Below are positions 1-6,053 of a stretch of DNA of 6,074 bases, one piece after another. The stretch lies in NCBI GenBank assembly GCA_900321055.1, contig ONUQ01000131.1:1-6074 (forward strand). Reading direction: 5' to 3'. Below the pieces are notes generated by a model that saw nothing but the letters and a program-made list of their open reading frames with translations, ran no database searches and was not told the origin of the DNA. The stretch's first letter is position 1. The number at the start of each line of letters is the position of its first letter. The stretch is from an uncultured Elusimicrobia bacterium. GTDB taxonomy: Bacteria > Elusimicrobiota > Endomicrobiia > Endomicrobiales > Endomicrobiaceae. The translations under genes were made by a program, and so were the position numbers.

Positions 1-2027
1 GTTCCAAACAAGAATGCCTCTTCATATTTTCCGTAAGTTTTACTTAATGCCAACAATCCTGTCTTTGGATCTATGTTTGTCCATTCAATTCCGCCACTTT
101 GCGGTTCGGAAAAATCAACAACAGGGTATCCTTCTAAAGATTCTTTCATAAATTTTGTCCATATAGGACATGCAAGTGATCCACCCGTAACTTTTTGTCC
201 GAGAGTTGTTCTGTCATCATATCCTACCCATACACCGGCAACCATTTGTGTAGTATATCCGACAAACCATGCATCAACACTATCGTTAGATGTACCTGTT
301 TTGCCGGCACAAGGTCTGCCTAATTGTCTTGCGGCATATCCGCTACCTTTTTCTATTGCACCTTTTAATAAATTTGTCATAATAAAAGAAGTTTGCGGTG
401 ATAAAACTTCCTTTTCCATAGGAAGATTACTTTCTAAAACTCTACCGTCTTTATCTATAACTTTTGTAATAAAATATGGTTCTGTCTTTACTCCGCCGGA
501 AGCTAATGTTCCGAAAGCAGAAACCATTTCCTGCAAAGTAACATCACTTGAACCCAATGCTAAAGATAATGTATTTGTTAACGGACTTTGTATCCCCATT
601 TTTCTGGCATAATCAATAACAACATTCGGTCCTACCTTATCAACAACTTCTATAGCACATGTATTTATGGATCTTGCCAAAGCCTCTCTTAAAAGAACGG
701 TATCTCTATATCTTCCGCCATAATTAACAGGATACCAAACTTTCATAGGATCTATAACATCTTCTATATTCATTTTTTCTGCCAATTTTTCTACATAAGA
801 AAGATTTCTTGAAACCAAATTCCATTTTGTACCGTCAAATACATATACCATTTGTTTGTCTTCCAATACTGTTGCCGAAGTCATCTTTTTTGTATCTATT
901 GCCGCAGTATACACAAAAGTTTTAAAAGCAGAACCTGCCTGCCTTTTTGCCTGAACGGCTCTATTAAATTTTGTTTCATTAAAATCTCTGCCGCCTACCA
1001 TAACTCTTATTGCACCGGTAGCAGGATCTATTGCCATTATGGCTCCTTGAACTTTTTTAGGTTCAATTTTCTCTTTTTCAAAAAAAGCTAATCTGTCTTT
1101 ATCAAACTTTTCCAAAGCTTCACTTAAAGTTTTTTCTGCTATTTCCTGCATTTTTATATCAAGAGTTGTGTATATTTTTAATCCGCCTTTGTGTAAAATG
1201 TTTACTCCGTATTTCGGTTCTAACAGTATTCTTAAATATTCAATAAAATAGTGTCCGGAATTTTGTTCTTCAATATGTTTTTCCGTTGGAACAGGAACCT
1301 CGTTAGCTTGAGCTTCCTGTTCTTTTGTTATATAGCCCAACTCTCTCATTCTGGATAAAACTATAGCTCTTCTTTTTTTAGCTCTTTCGGGATTTTTTAA
1401 CGGAGAATAATAGTTAGGAGCTTTTGGAAGCCCTGCAATTAGAGCCGCTTCAGCTAAAGTCAAATCTCTAACGGATTTTCCAAAATATATTTTAGATGCC
1501 GATTCCGCTCCATATCCTCCTGCTCCAAAATATATTTGATTTATGTATAACTGTAAAATTTCTTCTTTGGTATATTCTCTTTCCAATTGTATGGTAAGCA
1601 GAAATTCTTTTATTTTTCTTGATATGGTTCTTTCTGAAGTTAAAAATATGGTTTTAGATAATTGTTGTGTTATTGTAGAACCGCCTTGCACTGCTCTACC
1701 GTTTAACATATTTTTTATAAAAGCTCTTAATATTCCTTTTGTAGATATTCCCCAGTGTTCATAAAAATGATTGTCTTCTATGGAAATAAAAGCATTTTGC
1801 AAGTCTACCGAAATTTCTTTTAAAGGTACAAGAACTCTTCTTTCTACAAACAATTCGGAAATAACCCTTCCGTTTCTATCAAAAATTTTTGTAACTATAC
1901 TCGGAGTATAATTTTCAAGATCGGATATTGAAGGAAGTTCCTCTATAAGTTTTTTTGTATAAAACGAACCGCCAACCAATGTCATTGAAAACAATATTGT
2001 TAATATTAATATTAATTTATATTTCAT
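1..2027 (-). CDS. mrcA: Class A penicillin-binding protein (bifunctional transglycosylase/transpeptidase, PBP1A type), 3' end cut by window edge
   Basis: A minus-strand reading frame stays open from ATG 2027-2025 to the left edge (675 codons, no stop); the C-terminus is missing. Bifunctional murein synthase: the GT51 domain polymerises lipid II into glycan strands and the transpeptidase domain crosslinks the stem peptides, in the periplasm. Seen in order: a membrane anchor at about residues 4-21 after a very short cytoplasmic tail; GT51 motifs EDNHFYEHWG (catalytic Glu84), GGSTITQQL (115-123), EEILQLYIN (155-163) and RRAIVLSRM (219-227); transpeptidase motifs SAFK (Ser366 nucleophile, Lys369), SIN (453-455) and KTG (576-578). 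The Glu84-Ser366 distance (282) resembles compact PBPs such as pneumococcal PBP1a, not E. coli PBP1A with its inserted OB domain. The last residues, EAFLFG, are typical of a point close to the end of the transpeptidase domain. No clear Shine-Dalgarno precedes the ATG; the start is chosen because it gives the anchor helix. The symbol is by family only. Confidence 0.95.
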   Translation of the reverse strand, partial: MKYKLILILTILFSMTLVGGSFYTKKLIEELPSISDLENYTPSIVTKIFDRNGRVISELFVERRVLVPLKEISVDLQNAFISIEDNHFYEHWGISTKGILRAFIKNMLNGRAVQGGSTITQQLSKTIFLTSERTISRKIKEFLLTIQLEREYTKEEILQLYINQIYFGAGGYGAESASKIYFGKSVRDLTLAEAALIAGLPKAPNYYSPLKNPERAKKRRAIVLSRMRELGYITKEQEAQANEVPVPTEKHIEEQNSGHYFIEYLRILLEPKYGVNILHKGGLKIYTTLDIKMQEIAEKTLSEALEKFDKDRLAFFEKEKIEPKKVQGAIMAIDPATGAIRVMVGGRDFNETKFNRAVQAKRQAGSAFKTFVYTAAIDTKKMTSATVLEDKQMVYVFDGTKWNLVSRNLSYVEKLAEKMNIEDVIDPMKVWYPVNYGGRYRDTVLLREALARSINTCAIEVVDKVGPNVVIDYARKMGIQSPLTNTLSLALGSSDVTLQEMVSAFGTLASGGVKTEPYFITKVIDKDGRVLESNLPMEKEVLSPQTSFIMTNLLKGAIEKGSGYAARQLGRPCAGKTGTSNDSVDAWFVGYTTQMVAGVWVGYDDRTTLGQKVTGGSLACPIWTKFMKESLEGYPVVDFSEPQSGGIEWTNIDPKTGLLALSKTYGKYEEAFLFG

Positions 2028-2058
2028 AAAAATACCGAATTAAATTTAATAACTAAAT

Positions 2059-2087
2059 ATTATACTTGAAAAAGAAATATTTCACAA
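2059..2087 (-). promoter_or_regulatory. Predicted sigma-70-type promoter of the class A PBP gene
   Basis: On the minus strand, TTGTGA (2087-2082, 4 of 6 matches to TTGACA) is followed after exactly 17 bases by a perfect TATAAT (2064-2059). Transcription would start near 2052, giving a leader of about 25 bases before the ATG at 2027. Spacing and position are both right, so this is the best promoter in the window. It implies that the PBP gene is transcribed on its own and not only by read-through from lolD. Confidence 0.6.
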
Positions 2088-2090
2088 TAA

Positions 2091-2114
2091 TTTGTCTGAT
2101 AATTTAACGACAAA
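2091..2114. repeat. Short inverted repeat just upstream of the PBP promoter
   Basis: TTTGTC (2091-2096) and its exact complement GACAAA (2109-2114) are separated by 12 bases. The repeat ends 3 bases upstream of the predicted -35 box of the PBP gene, a place where activators often bind. Six-base arms in such AT-rich DNA can arise by chance, and no known operator is recognised. Confidence 0.25.
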
Positions 2115-2180
2115 CTAAGAAAAAACTCTACCGACTATTTTACAAATATATCAATATCTTAAAAGAAGAGCCATAAAATC

Positions 2181-2217
2181 TTAACTGTTACAATATCCTC
2201 TTACGGTTAAATTTTTT
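2181..2217 (+). terminator. Weak hairpin plus T-run in the spacer between lolD and the PBP gene
   Basis: TTAACTGT (2181-2188) can pair with ACGGTTAA (2203-2210), with one G-T wobble and a 14-base loop, followed by ATTTTTT (2211-2217). The T-run is on the plus strand, where no gene lies upstream. Read on the minus strand, after lolD, the wobble becomes a C-A mismatch and the hairpin is followed only by AGATTTTA. It might serve weakly as the end of the lolD transcript. The rest of the 2028-2281 spacer holds the PBP promoter and no gene I can support. Confidence 0.25.
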
Positions 2218-2281
2218 CATTATTGATTATTTTTATACTTTTAACAATAACAAAAATTAAACAAATTATAAGTACTATTTT

Positions 2282-2941
2282 CTACTTTATCTGCCCGTCA
2301 ACCATTTTAATTTGTCTGTCAGCTAAGTTTGCCAATTCCCGGCTATGAGTAACAACCAATAATGTCGTTTTTAATTTACTGCACATTTCAAACATTAAAT
2401 TTTCTATTTTTTCGCCCGTTTGTCTGTCTAAATTTCCCGTTGGTTCATCCGCAAAAAGGACTTTAGGATTATTTATTAAAGCTCTTGCAAGAGCAACCCG
2501 TTGTTGTTCCCCTCCGGATAACTCGTTCGGCATGTGATTTATCCTATCCTCTAAACCCATTATTTTCAACATTTCCAAAGCATATTCTTTTTTCTTATTT
2601 TTATTATTCCATACAGGCATAAGAATATTTTCCAAAACACTAAAGTCTGCCAGCAAATAATGAAATTGAAAAACAAATCCTATACTTTCCTGTCTCATTT
2701 TTGCAAGTTTTGTTTGAGAAAAACCCGTTATATCCGCATCATCAATTAAAACTTGTCCCGATGTAGGTTTATCCATAAGTCCCAAAATATGTATTAATGT
2801 ACTTTTTCCGGCACCCGATGGTCCCATAAGGGCAACTTTTTCACCTGAGTTTATTAAAAGGTCTATCCCCTTTAGAACTTTTACATCCGAAGATTTAGGA
2901 ACTGCATAATTTTTGGTTAAATTTTTTGTTTCTATTTTCAT
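2282..2941 (-). CDS. lolD: Lipoprotein-releasing system ATP-binding protein LolD
   Basis: 219-residue ABC ATPase of the LolD/MacB class. LolD hydrolyses ATP on the cytoplasmic face of the inner membrane to drive the LolC/LolE (or LolF) permease, which extracts lipoproteins for transfer to LolA and the outer membrane. Seen: Walker A GPSGAGKST (40-48), Q-loop Gln92, signature LSGGEQQR (141-148), Walker B VLFADEP (161-167, with Asp165 and Glu166) and H-loop His199. The stretch FVFQFHYLLADFSVLEN (89-105) is the part that most specifically resembles LolD, compared with MacB or FtsE. Length and the start MKIETKNLTKNY fit the family; no clear Shine-Dalgarno is visible before the ATG. No membrane partner is adjacent: upstream is a divergent epimerase gene and downstream the separately promoted PBP gene, so lolC/E must be elsewhere. 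An ATPase of another MacB-like exporter remains a minor alternative. Confidence 0.92.
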   Translation of the reverse strand: MKIETKNLTKNYAVPKSSDVKVLKGIDLLINSGEKVALMGPSGAGKSTLIHILGLMDKPTSGQVLIDDADITGFSQTKLAKMRQESIGFVFQFHYLLADFSVLENILMPVWNNKNKKKEYALEMLKIMGLEDRINHMPNELSGGEQQRVALARALINNPKVLFADEPTGNLDRQTGEKIENLMFEMCSKLKTTLLVVTHSRELANLADRQIKMVDGQIK

Positions 2942-3108
2942 AATAATTTACTGATATTTTTTCTTATATCTTTAAATCATATCAATTTTTTATAATTAAT
3001 ACCAATATATGTATTGAATATGACGGTTTAGATAAATAATTTATAAAATATAATTTATAATGTATAATTTAATAATTAACGGTATTAGTATAATTTTAGG
3101 AGTTTTCA
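2942..3108. promoter_or_regulatory. Divergent promoter region between lolD and the epimerase gene
   Basis: This 167-base, almost purely A/T spacer must hold the promoters of both outward-facing genes. On the plus strand TATAAT occurs four times (3049-3054, 3056-3061, 3063-3068, 3089-3094). The last is too close to the start codon to serve the epimerase. For the first, TTTAGA (3027-3032) lies 16 bases upstream as a mediocre -35. On the minus strand a TATAAG (2968-2963) could serve lolD, but no -35 at proper spacing is seen. In such A/T-rich DNA these hexamers are only suggestive. Confidence 0.4.
3098..3102 (+). promoter_or_regulatory. Shine-Dalgarno of the epimerase gene
   Basis: AGGAG is 6 bases before the ATG at 3109, a near-ideal ribosome binding site that fixes the start. 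It is the only clear Shine-Dalgarno at correct spacing in the window; the four minus-strand genes have weak or no such sites. Confidence 0.75.
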
Positions 3109-4077
3109 ATGAGCATATTAGTTACGGGTGTTGCAGGATTTATTGCAAATAAAGTTGCGGAAAAATTATTAAAATCAAAAAAAGAAGTTATAGGTGTTGA
3201 TAACATAAACGACTATTATGATGTAAAAATAAAACATCACAGATTAAACAAATTAAAAGTATATCGGAATTTTAAGTCCTATAAATCAGATATTGAAAAC
3301 AAAAAGTCGTTGGATAAAATATTTAAAAACAATAAAATTTCCGCAGTAATAAATTTAGCCGCAAGAGCCGGTGTAAGATACAGTATGGAGAATCCTTTTG
3401 TGTATGTTTCAACAAATACAATGGGCACTTTAAACTTATTGGATTTGTGCAAAGAATATAAAATTAAAAAATTTGTTTTAGCTTCAACATCATCTTTATA
3501 TGCAGGACAAAAAATGCCTTTTACCGAAACTTTAGCCGTAAACACACCAATTTCACCTTATGCAGCTTCTAAGAAAGGTGCAGAAGCAATGTGTTATTCG
3601 TACCACTATTTATATGCAATAGACATAAGTATTGTAAGATACTTTACCGTTTATGGTCCGGCAGGAAGACCGGATATGAGTATAATAAGATTTATCAAAT
3701 GGATAGACGAAGAAACTCCCATTGAACTTTTTGGTGACGGTTCACAAAGCAGAGATTTTACTTATGTAGACGATATTGCAATCGGAACAATTAAAGCATT
3801 AAAAAAAGTCGGATTTGAAGTAATCAATTTAGGTGGCGGAAACAACCCTATTTCTTTAAATTATGTAATAAACTTAATTGAACAATATCTTGGTAAAAAA
3901 GCAAAAATTAACAGAAAACCGTTTCATAAAGCAGACATTGTTTCCACTTGGGCAGACATATCAAAAGCGAATAAAATTTTAGGTTGGAAACCTACAATAT
4001 CTTTAGAACAAGGTATAAAAAATACAGTTGACTGGTATTTAGAAAATAAATCTTGGTTTAAAAAAATAAAGTTATAA
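3109..4077 (+). CDS. NAD-dependent nucleotide-sugar epimerase, UDP-glucuronate 4-epimerase-like
   Basis: 322-residue extended short-chain dehydrogenase. Members interconvert 4-epimers of UDP-sugars in the cytoplasm through a bound NAD and a transient 4-keto intermediate, usually supplying galacturonate or a related sugar for lipopolysaccharide, O-antigen or capsule. Seen: Rossmann motif TGVAGFIA (6-13, with Ala where Gly is usual); VDNINDYYDVK (30-40) and AARAGVRYSMENP (84-96), both characteristic of the UDP-glucuronate epimerase branch; the Ser/Thr-rich STSSLY (126-131), likely to hold the catalytic hydroxyl; catalytic YAASK (Tyr151, Lys155); VYGPAGRPDM (181-190); and RDFTYVDD (215-222). There is no membrane anchor, unlike some capsule epimerases. 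It is the only plus-strand gene, divergent from lolD and convergent with surE, with no other sugar-pathway gene in the window, so the exact substrate (UDP-GlcA versus another UDP-sugar) cannot be fixed. Confidence 0.85.
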   Translation: MSILVTGVAGFIANKVAEKLLKSKKEVIGVDNINDYYDVKIKHHRLNKLKVYRNFKSYKSDIENKKSLDKIFKNNKISAVINLAARAGVRYSMENPFVYVSTNTMGTLNLLDLCKEYKIKKFVLASTSSLYAGQKMPFTETLAVNTPISPYAASKKGAEAMCYSYHYLYAIDISIVRYFTVYGPAGRPDMSIIRFIKWIDEETPIELFGDGSQSRDFTYVDDIAIGTIKALKKVGFEVINLGGGNNPISLNYVINLIEQYLGKKAKINRKPFHKADIVSTWADISKANKILGWKPTISLEQGIKNTVDWYLENKSWFKKIKL

Positions 4078-4091
4078 ATAAAAAAATTTAA

Positions 4092-4841
4092 TCAAAATTT
4101 TCCCCAACTTTCTTTTAGTTCTTTAATTTTTTTAAAGTGAGTTTGATCCAAGTTTAGCGGTGTAACGGAAATATATTTTTGTTCTATCATATCTATATCA
4201 GACTTTTTATTTTTTTTACCTGAAATAAATCTTCCCGCAAGTTTATAATAAGTCCCGTTTTTTGTCTTTTTTTCTACTATTGTTTCGTCATAACATCTTA
4301 TACCCAAAGGAACTATTTTTACCCCTTTATAGTTTGGCGGAACATTGATATTTAAACAAGTTGCAGGTCTTCCTTTTTTTTCAGTTTTCAAAACTTTTTT
4401 TATTATTTTAGAAACTGCTTTTGCTATTTGACCATAACAGGGATTTTTTTCATTGTTTGCAGATACGGAAATTGAAGGAATGCCTAAAAAAGCTCCTTCC
4501 CTTGCAGCTGCAACGGTTCCCGAATATATAACATCTTGTGCAAGATTAGCACAAGTATTTATCCCGGAAACCACTAAATCTATTTTATCTTTAAAAAAAG
4601 AATATAGAGCATATTTTACACAATCCGTTGGTGTTCCGCCCACAAGCACATAAAAATTTTCTTTAATTTTCTCCAATTTGATATATTTCTTTAAATGTAT
4701 AGACTGACTTGTTCCTGACATTTCTTGTTTTGGAACGACTACATAAATATTTGCAAACTTTGACAGTTCTTTAATTAAAGGATTTAATCCCGGTCCTTTT
4801 ATGCCATCATCATTGGATATTAAAATATTCGGTTTAATCAT
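4092..4841 (-). CDS. surE: 5'/3'-nucleotidase SurE (survival protein E)
   Basis: 249 residues, normal SurE length. SurE is a cytoplasmic, divalent-metal-dependent phosphatase acting on nucleoside 5'- and 3'-monophosphates, and in some species on short polyphosphate; it has been linked to stationary-phase survival. Seen: N-terminal ISNDDGIKGPG (8-18), whose Asp11 and Asp12 bind metal; MSGTSQSIH (41-49), with metal-ligand Ser42; GGTPTDCV (68-75); and SGIN (92-95), with metal-ligand Asn95, running into YSGTVAAAREGAFLGIPS (106-123). The residues after SGIN read TCAN where family members usually have a Gly (xGxN), so Cys97 replaces a conserved glycine. The start ATG lies inside the end of murG (8-base overlap) with no Shine-Dalgarno at proper distance (GAGG is about 15 bases away), which suggests translational coupling to murG. 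The stop is 14 bases from the stop of the convergent epimerase gene. Confidence 0.95.
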   Translation of the reverse strand: MIKPNILISNDDGIKGPGLNPLIKELSKFANIYVVVPKQEMSGTSQSIHLKKYIKLEKIKENFYVLVGGTPTDCVKYALYSFFKDKIDLVVSGINTCANLAQDVIYSGTVAAAREGAFLGIPSISVSANNEKNPCYGQIAKAVSKIIKKVLKTEKKGRPATCLNINVPPNYKGVKIVPLGIRCYDETIVEKKTKNGTYYKLAGRFISGKKNKKSDIDMIEQKYISVTPLNLDQTHFKKIKELKESWGKF

Positions 4842-5919
4842 TTATCAATTTTAAAACCTCTTGTGCCAATAATTCCTGCGGAAATACTTTTGGATTTATT
4901 TTTTTGTTCACATCCGTAGTATTTTTAATTTTTGTTTTAATAAAGTTTAATATTTGTTCTTCGGTTAAATTTTTTTCTTCTATTACTATTCTTAAATTTT
5001 CTTTTTCTACGGATTTTGCATTATAGTATTGATGATTTGCGGTTGCATAAGGAAAAGGAACAAACAATGCCGGAAGATTATACATTTCAACTTCTTTTAC
5101 CGTTCCCGCCCCTGCCCTGCAAATTACAATATCGCTACAGGCATAAGCATTTCCAATATCGTTCATATACTCAACAATATATTTGGTATATTTTATATTT
5201 TCATATCTTTTAGATATTTCTTTAAAATCTTTTGAACCAATAATATGAATAAACTGAATATTATTTTTATATTCATTATAAAGATTTTGTGCAACATTAA
5301 ACATTATGTTATTTAACTTTGTAGCTCCCAAACTTCCGCCAAAAACAAATATTGTAAATACTGAAGGATTAAGATTTAATGTTGTTGCAGCTTGTATCCT
5401 TGTAATATTAAAAATATCTTTTCGTATAGGATTAGATGTATAAACAGTTTTATGTTTAGGGAAAAAATTTATGCTTTCTTTAAAACTTATTGCAATTTTG
5501 TTAACGAATCTTGACAGGACTTTATTAGCCAATCCGCAAATGGTATTTTGTTCATGAATTAAAGTCGGAATATTTTTTAGTTTTGAAATAAGAATTATCG
5601 GAAAAGATAAGTAAGCTCCCATACCGACAACTACACAAGGATTTGTTTGTTTTATTATTAAATATGCATCAAATAAAATTTTTATGAATTTAAAAGGAAA
5701 CAATAACAAATCAAATGAAATATTTCTTGGCGGAGCTTTAAAGTCTAAAATTCTATAATCATATCCTGAATTTTTAACTATTTTCAATGATATCCCATTT
5801 TTATTATTGTTAACTATAAATATCGGATTTATTCCTGCTAATTTTAGTTCATAAGCAAGAGCTATTCCCGGATAAACATGTCCGCCTGTTCCGCTAACAG
5901 CAATTAAAATAGTTTTCAT
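4834..5919 (-). CDS. murG: UDP-N-acetylglucosamine--N-acetylmuramyl-(pentapeptide) pyrophosphoryl-undecaprenol N-acetylglucosamine transferase MurG
   Basis: 361-residue GT-B fold glycosyltransferase, typical MurG length. On the inner face of the cytoplasmic membrane it transfers GlcNAc from UDP-GlcNAc to lipid I to make lipid II, the substrate of the class A PBP encoded at the left of this window. Seen: N-terminal glycine loop SGTGGHVYPG (9-18); GMGAYLSFP (99-107), the counterpart of the usual GxGGYxSxP with one Gly to Ala change; HEQNTICGLANKVLSRF (122-138); NPIR (163-166); C-domain glycine loop GGSLGA (194-199); and the UDP-GlcNAc-binding segment RAGAGTVKE (268-276) followed by PFPYATANHQYYNA (288-301). 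The ATG at 5919 is preceded by AAAAAGG, 11 bases away, a modest ribosome binding site. It is first in a two-gene unit with surE and is cut off from its own upstream side by a strong terminator, so it does not seem to sit in a classical mur/fts cluster on this side. Confidence 0.96.
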   Translation of the reverse strand: MKTILIAVSGTGGHVYPGIALAYELKLAGINPIFIVNNNKNGISLKIVKNSGYDYRILDFKAPPRNISFDLLLFPFKFIKILFDAYLIIKQTNPCVVVGMGAYLSFPIILISKLKNIPTLIHEQNTICGLANKVLSRFVNKIAISFKESINFFPKHKTVYTSNPIRKDIFNITRIQAATTLNLNPSVFTIFVFGGSLGATKLNNIMFNVAQNLYNEYKNNIQFIHIIGSKDFKEISKRYENIKYTKYIVEYMNDIGNAYACSDIVICRAGAGTVKEVEMYNLPALFVPFPYATANHQYYNAKSVEKENLRIVIEEKNLTEEQILNFIKTKIKNTTDVNKKINPKVFPQELLAQEVLKLIND

Positions 5920-6005
5920 TTCTTTCTTTGCCTTTTTATTTACACTTTATAATGTACTTATGATACATAATTATAAAATATTTTAACAGATAATTTTTAC
6001 ATATA
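5920..6005 (-). promoter_or_regulatory. Leader and probable promoter region of murG-surE
   Basis: Because a strong terminator lies at 6006-6041, murG needs a promoter in these 86 bases. A perfect TATAAT is present on the minus strand (5975-5970), but no convincing -35 lies 16-18 bases upstream. A second, weaker TATAAA lies at 5951-5946. A small inverted repeat, ATGTA (5952-5956) and TACAT (5964-5968), sits between them and could be an operator or chance. The assignment rests mostly on position. Confidence 0.35.
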
Positions 6006-6041
6006 AAAATATCCATAGATTTTAAAATCTATGGATATTTT
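6006..6041. terminator. Strong bidirectional intrinsic terminator (36-base perfect palindrome)
   Basis: The 18 bases AAAATATCCATAGATTTT (6006-6023) are followed directly by their exact reverse complement (6024-6041). RNA from either strand folds into a long stem closed by a small loop around the central TTTTAAAA. The plus-strand copy ends in TTTTGTTT (6038-6045) and the minus-strand copy ends in a TTTTT run followed by ATAT (down to 6001). It would end transcripts coming from the right before murG, and equally any plus-strand transcript. Confidence 0.8.
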
Positions 6042-6053
6042 GTTTATAACTAT

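Noticed and set aside
73..612. 179-codon plus-strand open frame
   Set aside because: It lies fully opposite the PBP transpeptidase domain, which has all its catalytic motifs on the minus strand. The plus translation shows no recognisable domain and is a shadow.
852..1091. 79-codon plus-strand open frame, rich in Cys, Phe and Ser
   Set aside because: Antisense to the PBP region containing the catalytic Ser366. Its composition is that of a reversed AT-rich gene and it has no ribosome binding site.
1543..1764. 73-codon plus-strand open frame
   Set aside because: Antisense to the conserved GT51 motifs of the PBP, so it is explained by the real gene.
2188..2220. Possible 10-residue leader peptide on the minus strand (MKKFNRKRIL)
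   Set aside because: No ribosome binding site, no run of regulatory codons, and no terminator/antiterminator structure leading to the PBP gene, which has its own promoter downstream.
2028..2281. Spacer examined for a small gene, degraded gene or riboswitch
   Set aside because: All frames on both strands break quickly, the base composition is A/T-only in long stretches, and no known riboswitch core is recognisable.
3279..3545. 88-codon minus-strand open frame
   Set aside because: Opposite the epimerase segment with the AARAGVRYS motif; no family resemblance.
4453..4653. 66-codon plus-strand open frame
   Set aside because: Opposite the most conserved part of surE, including the SGIN and YSGTV motifs.
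5016..5235. Two overlapping plus-strand open frames (65 and 68 codons)
   Set aside because: Both lie opposite the murG UDP-GlcNAc-binding region and overlap each other in different frames, as expected from shadows.
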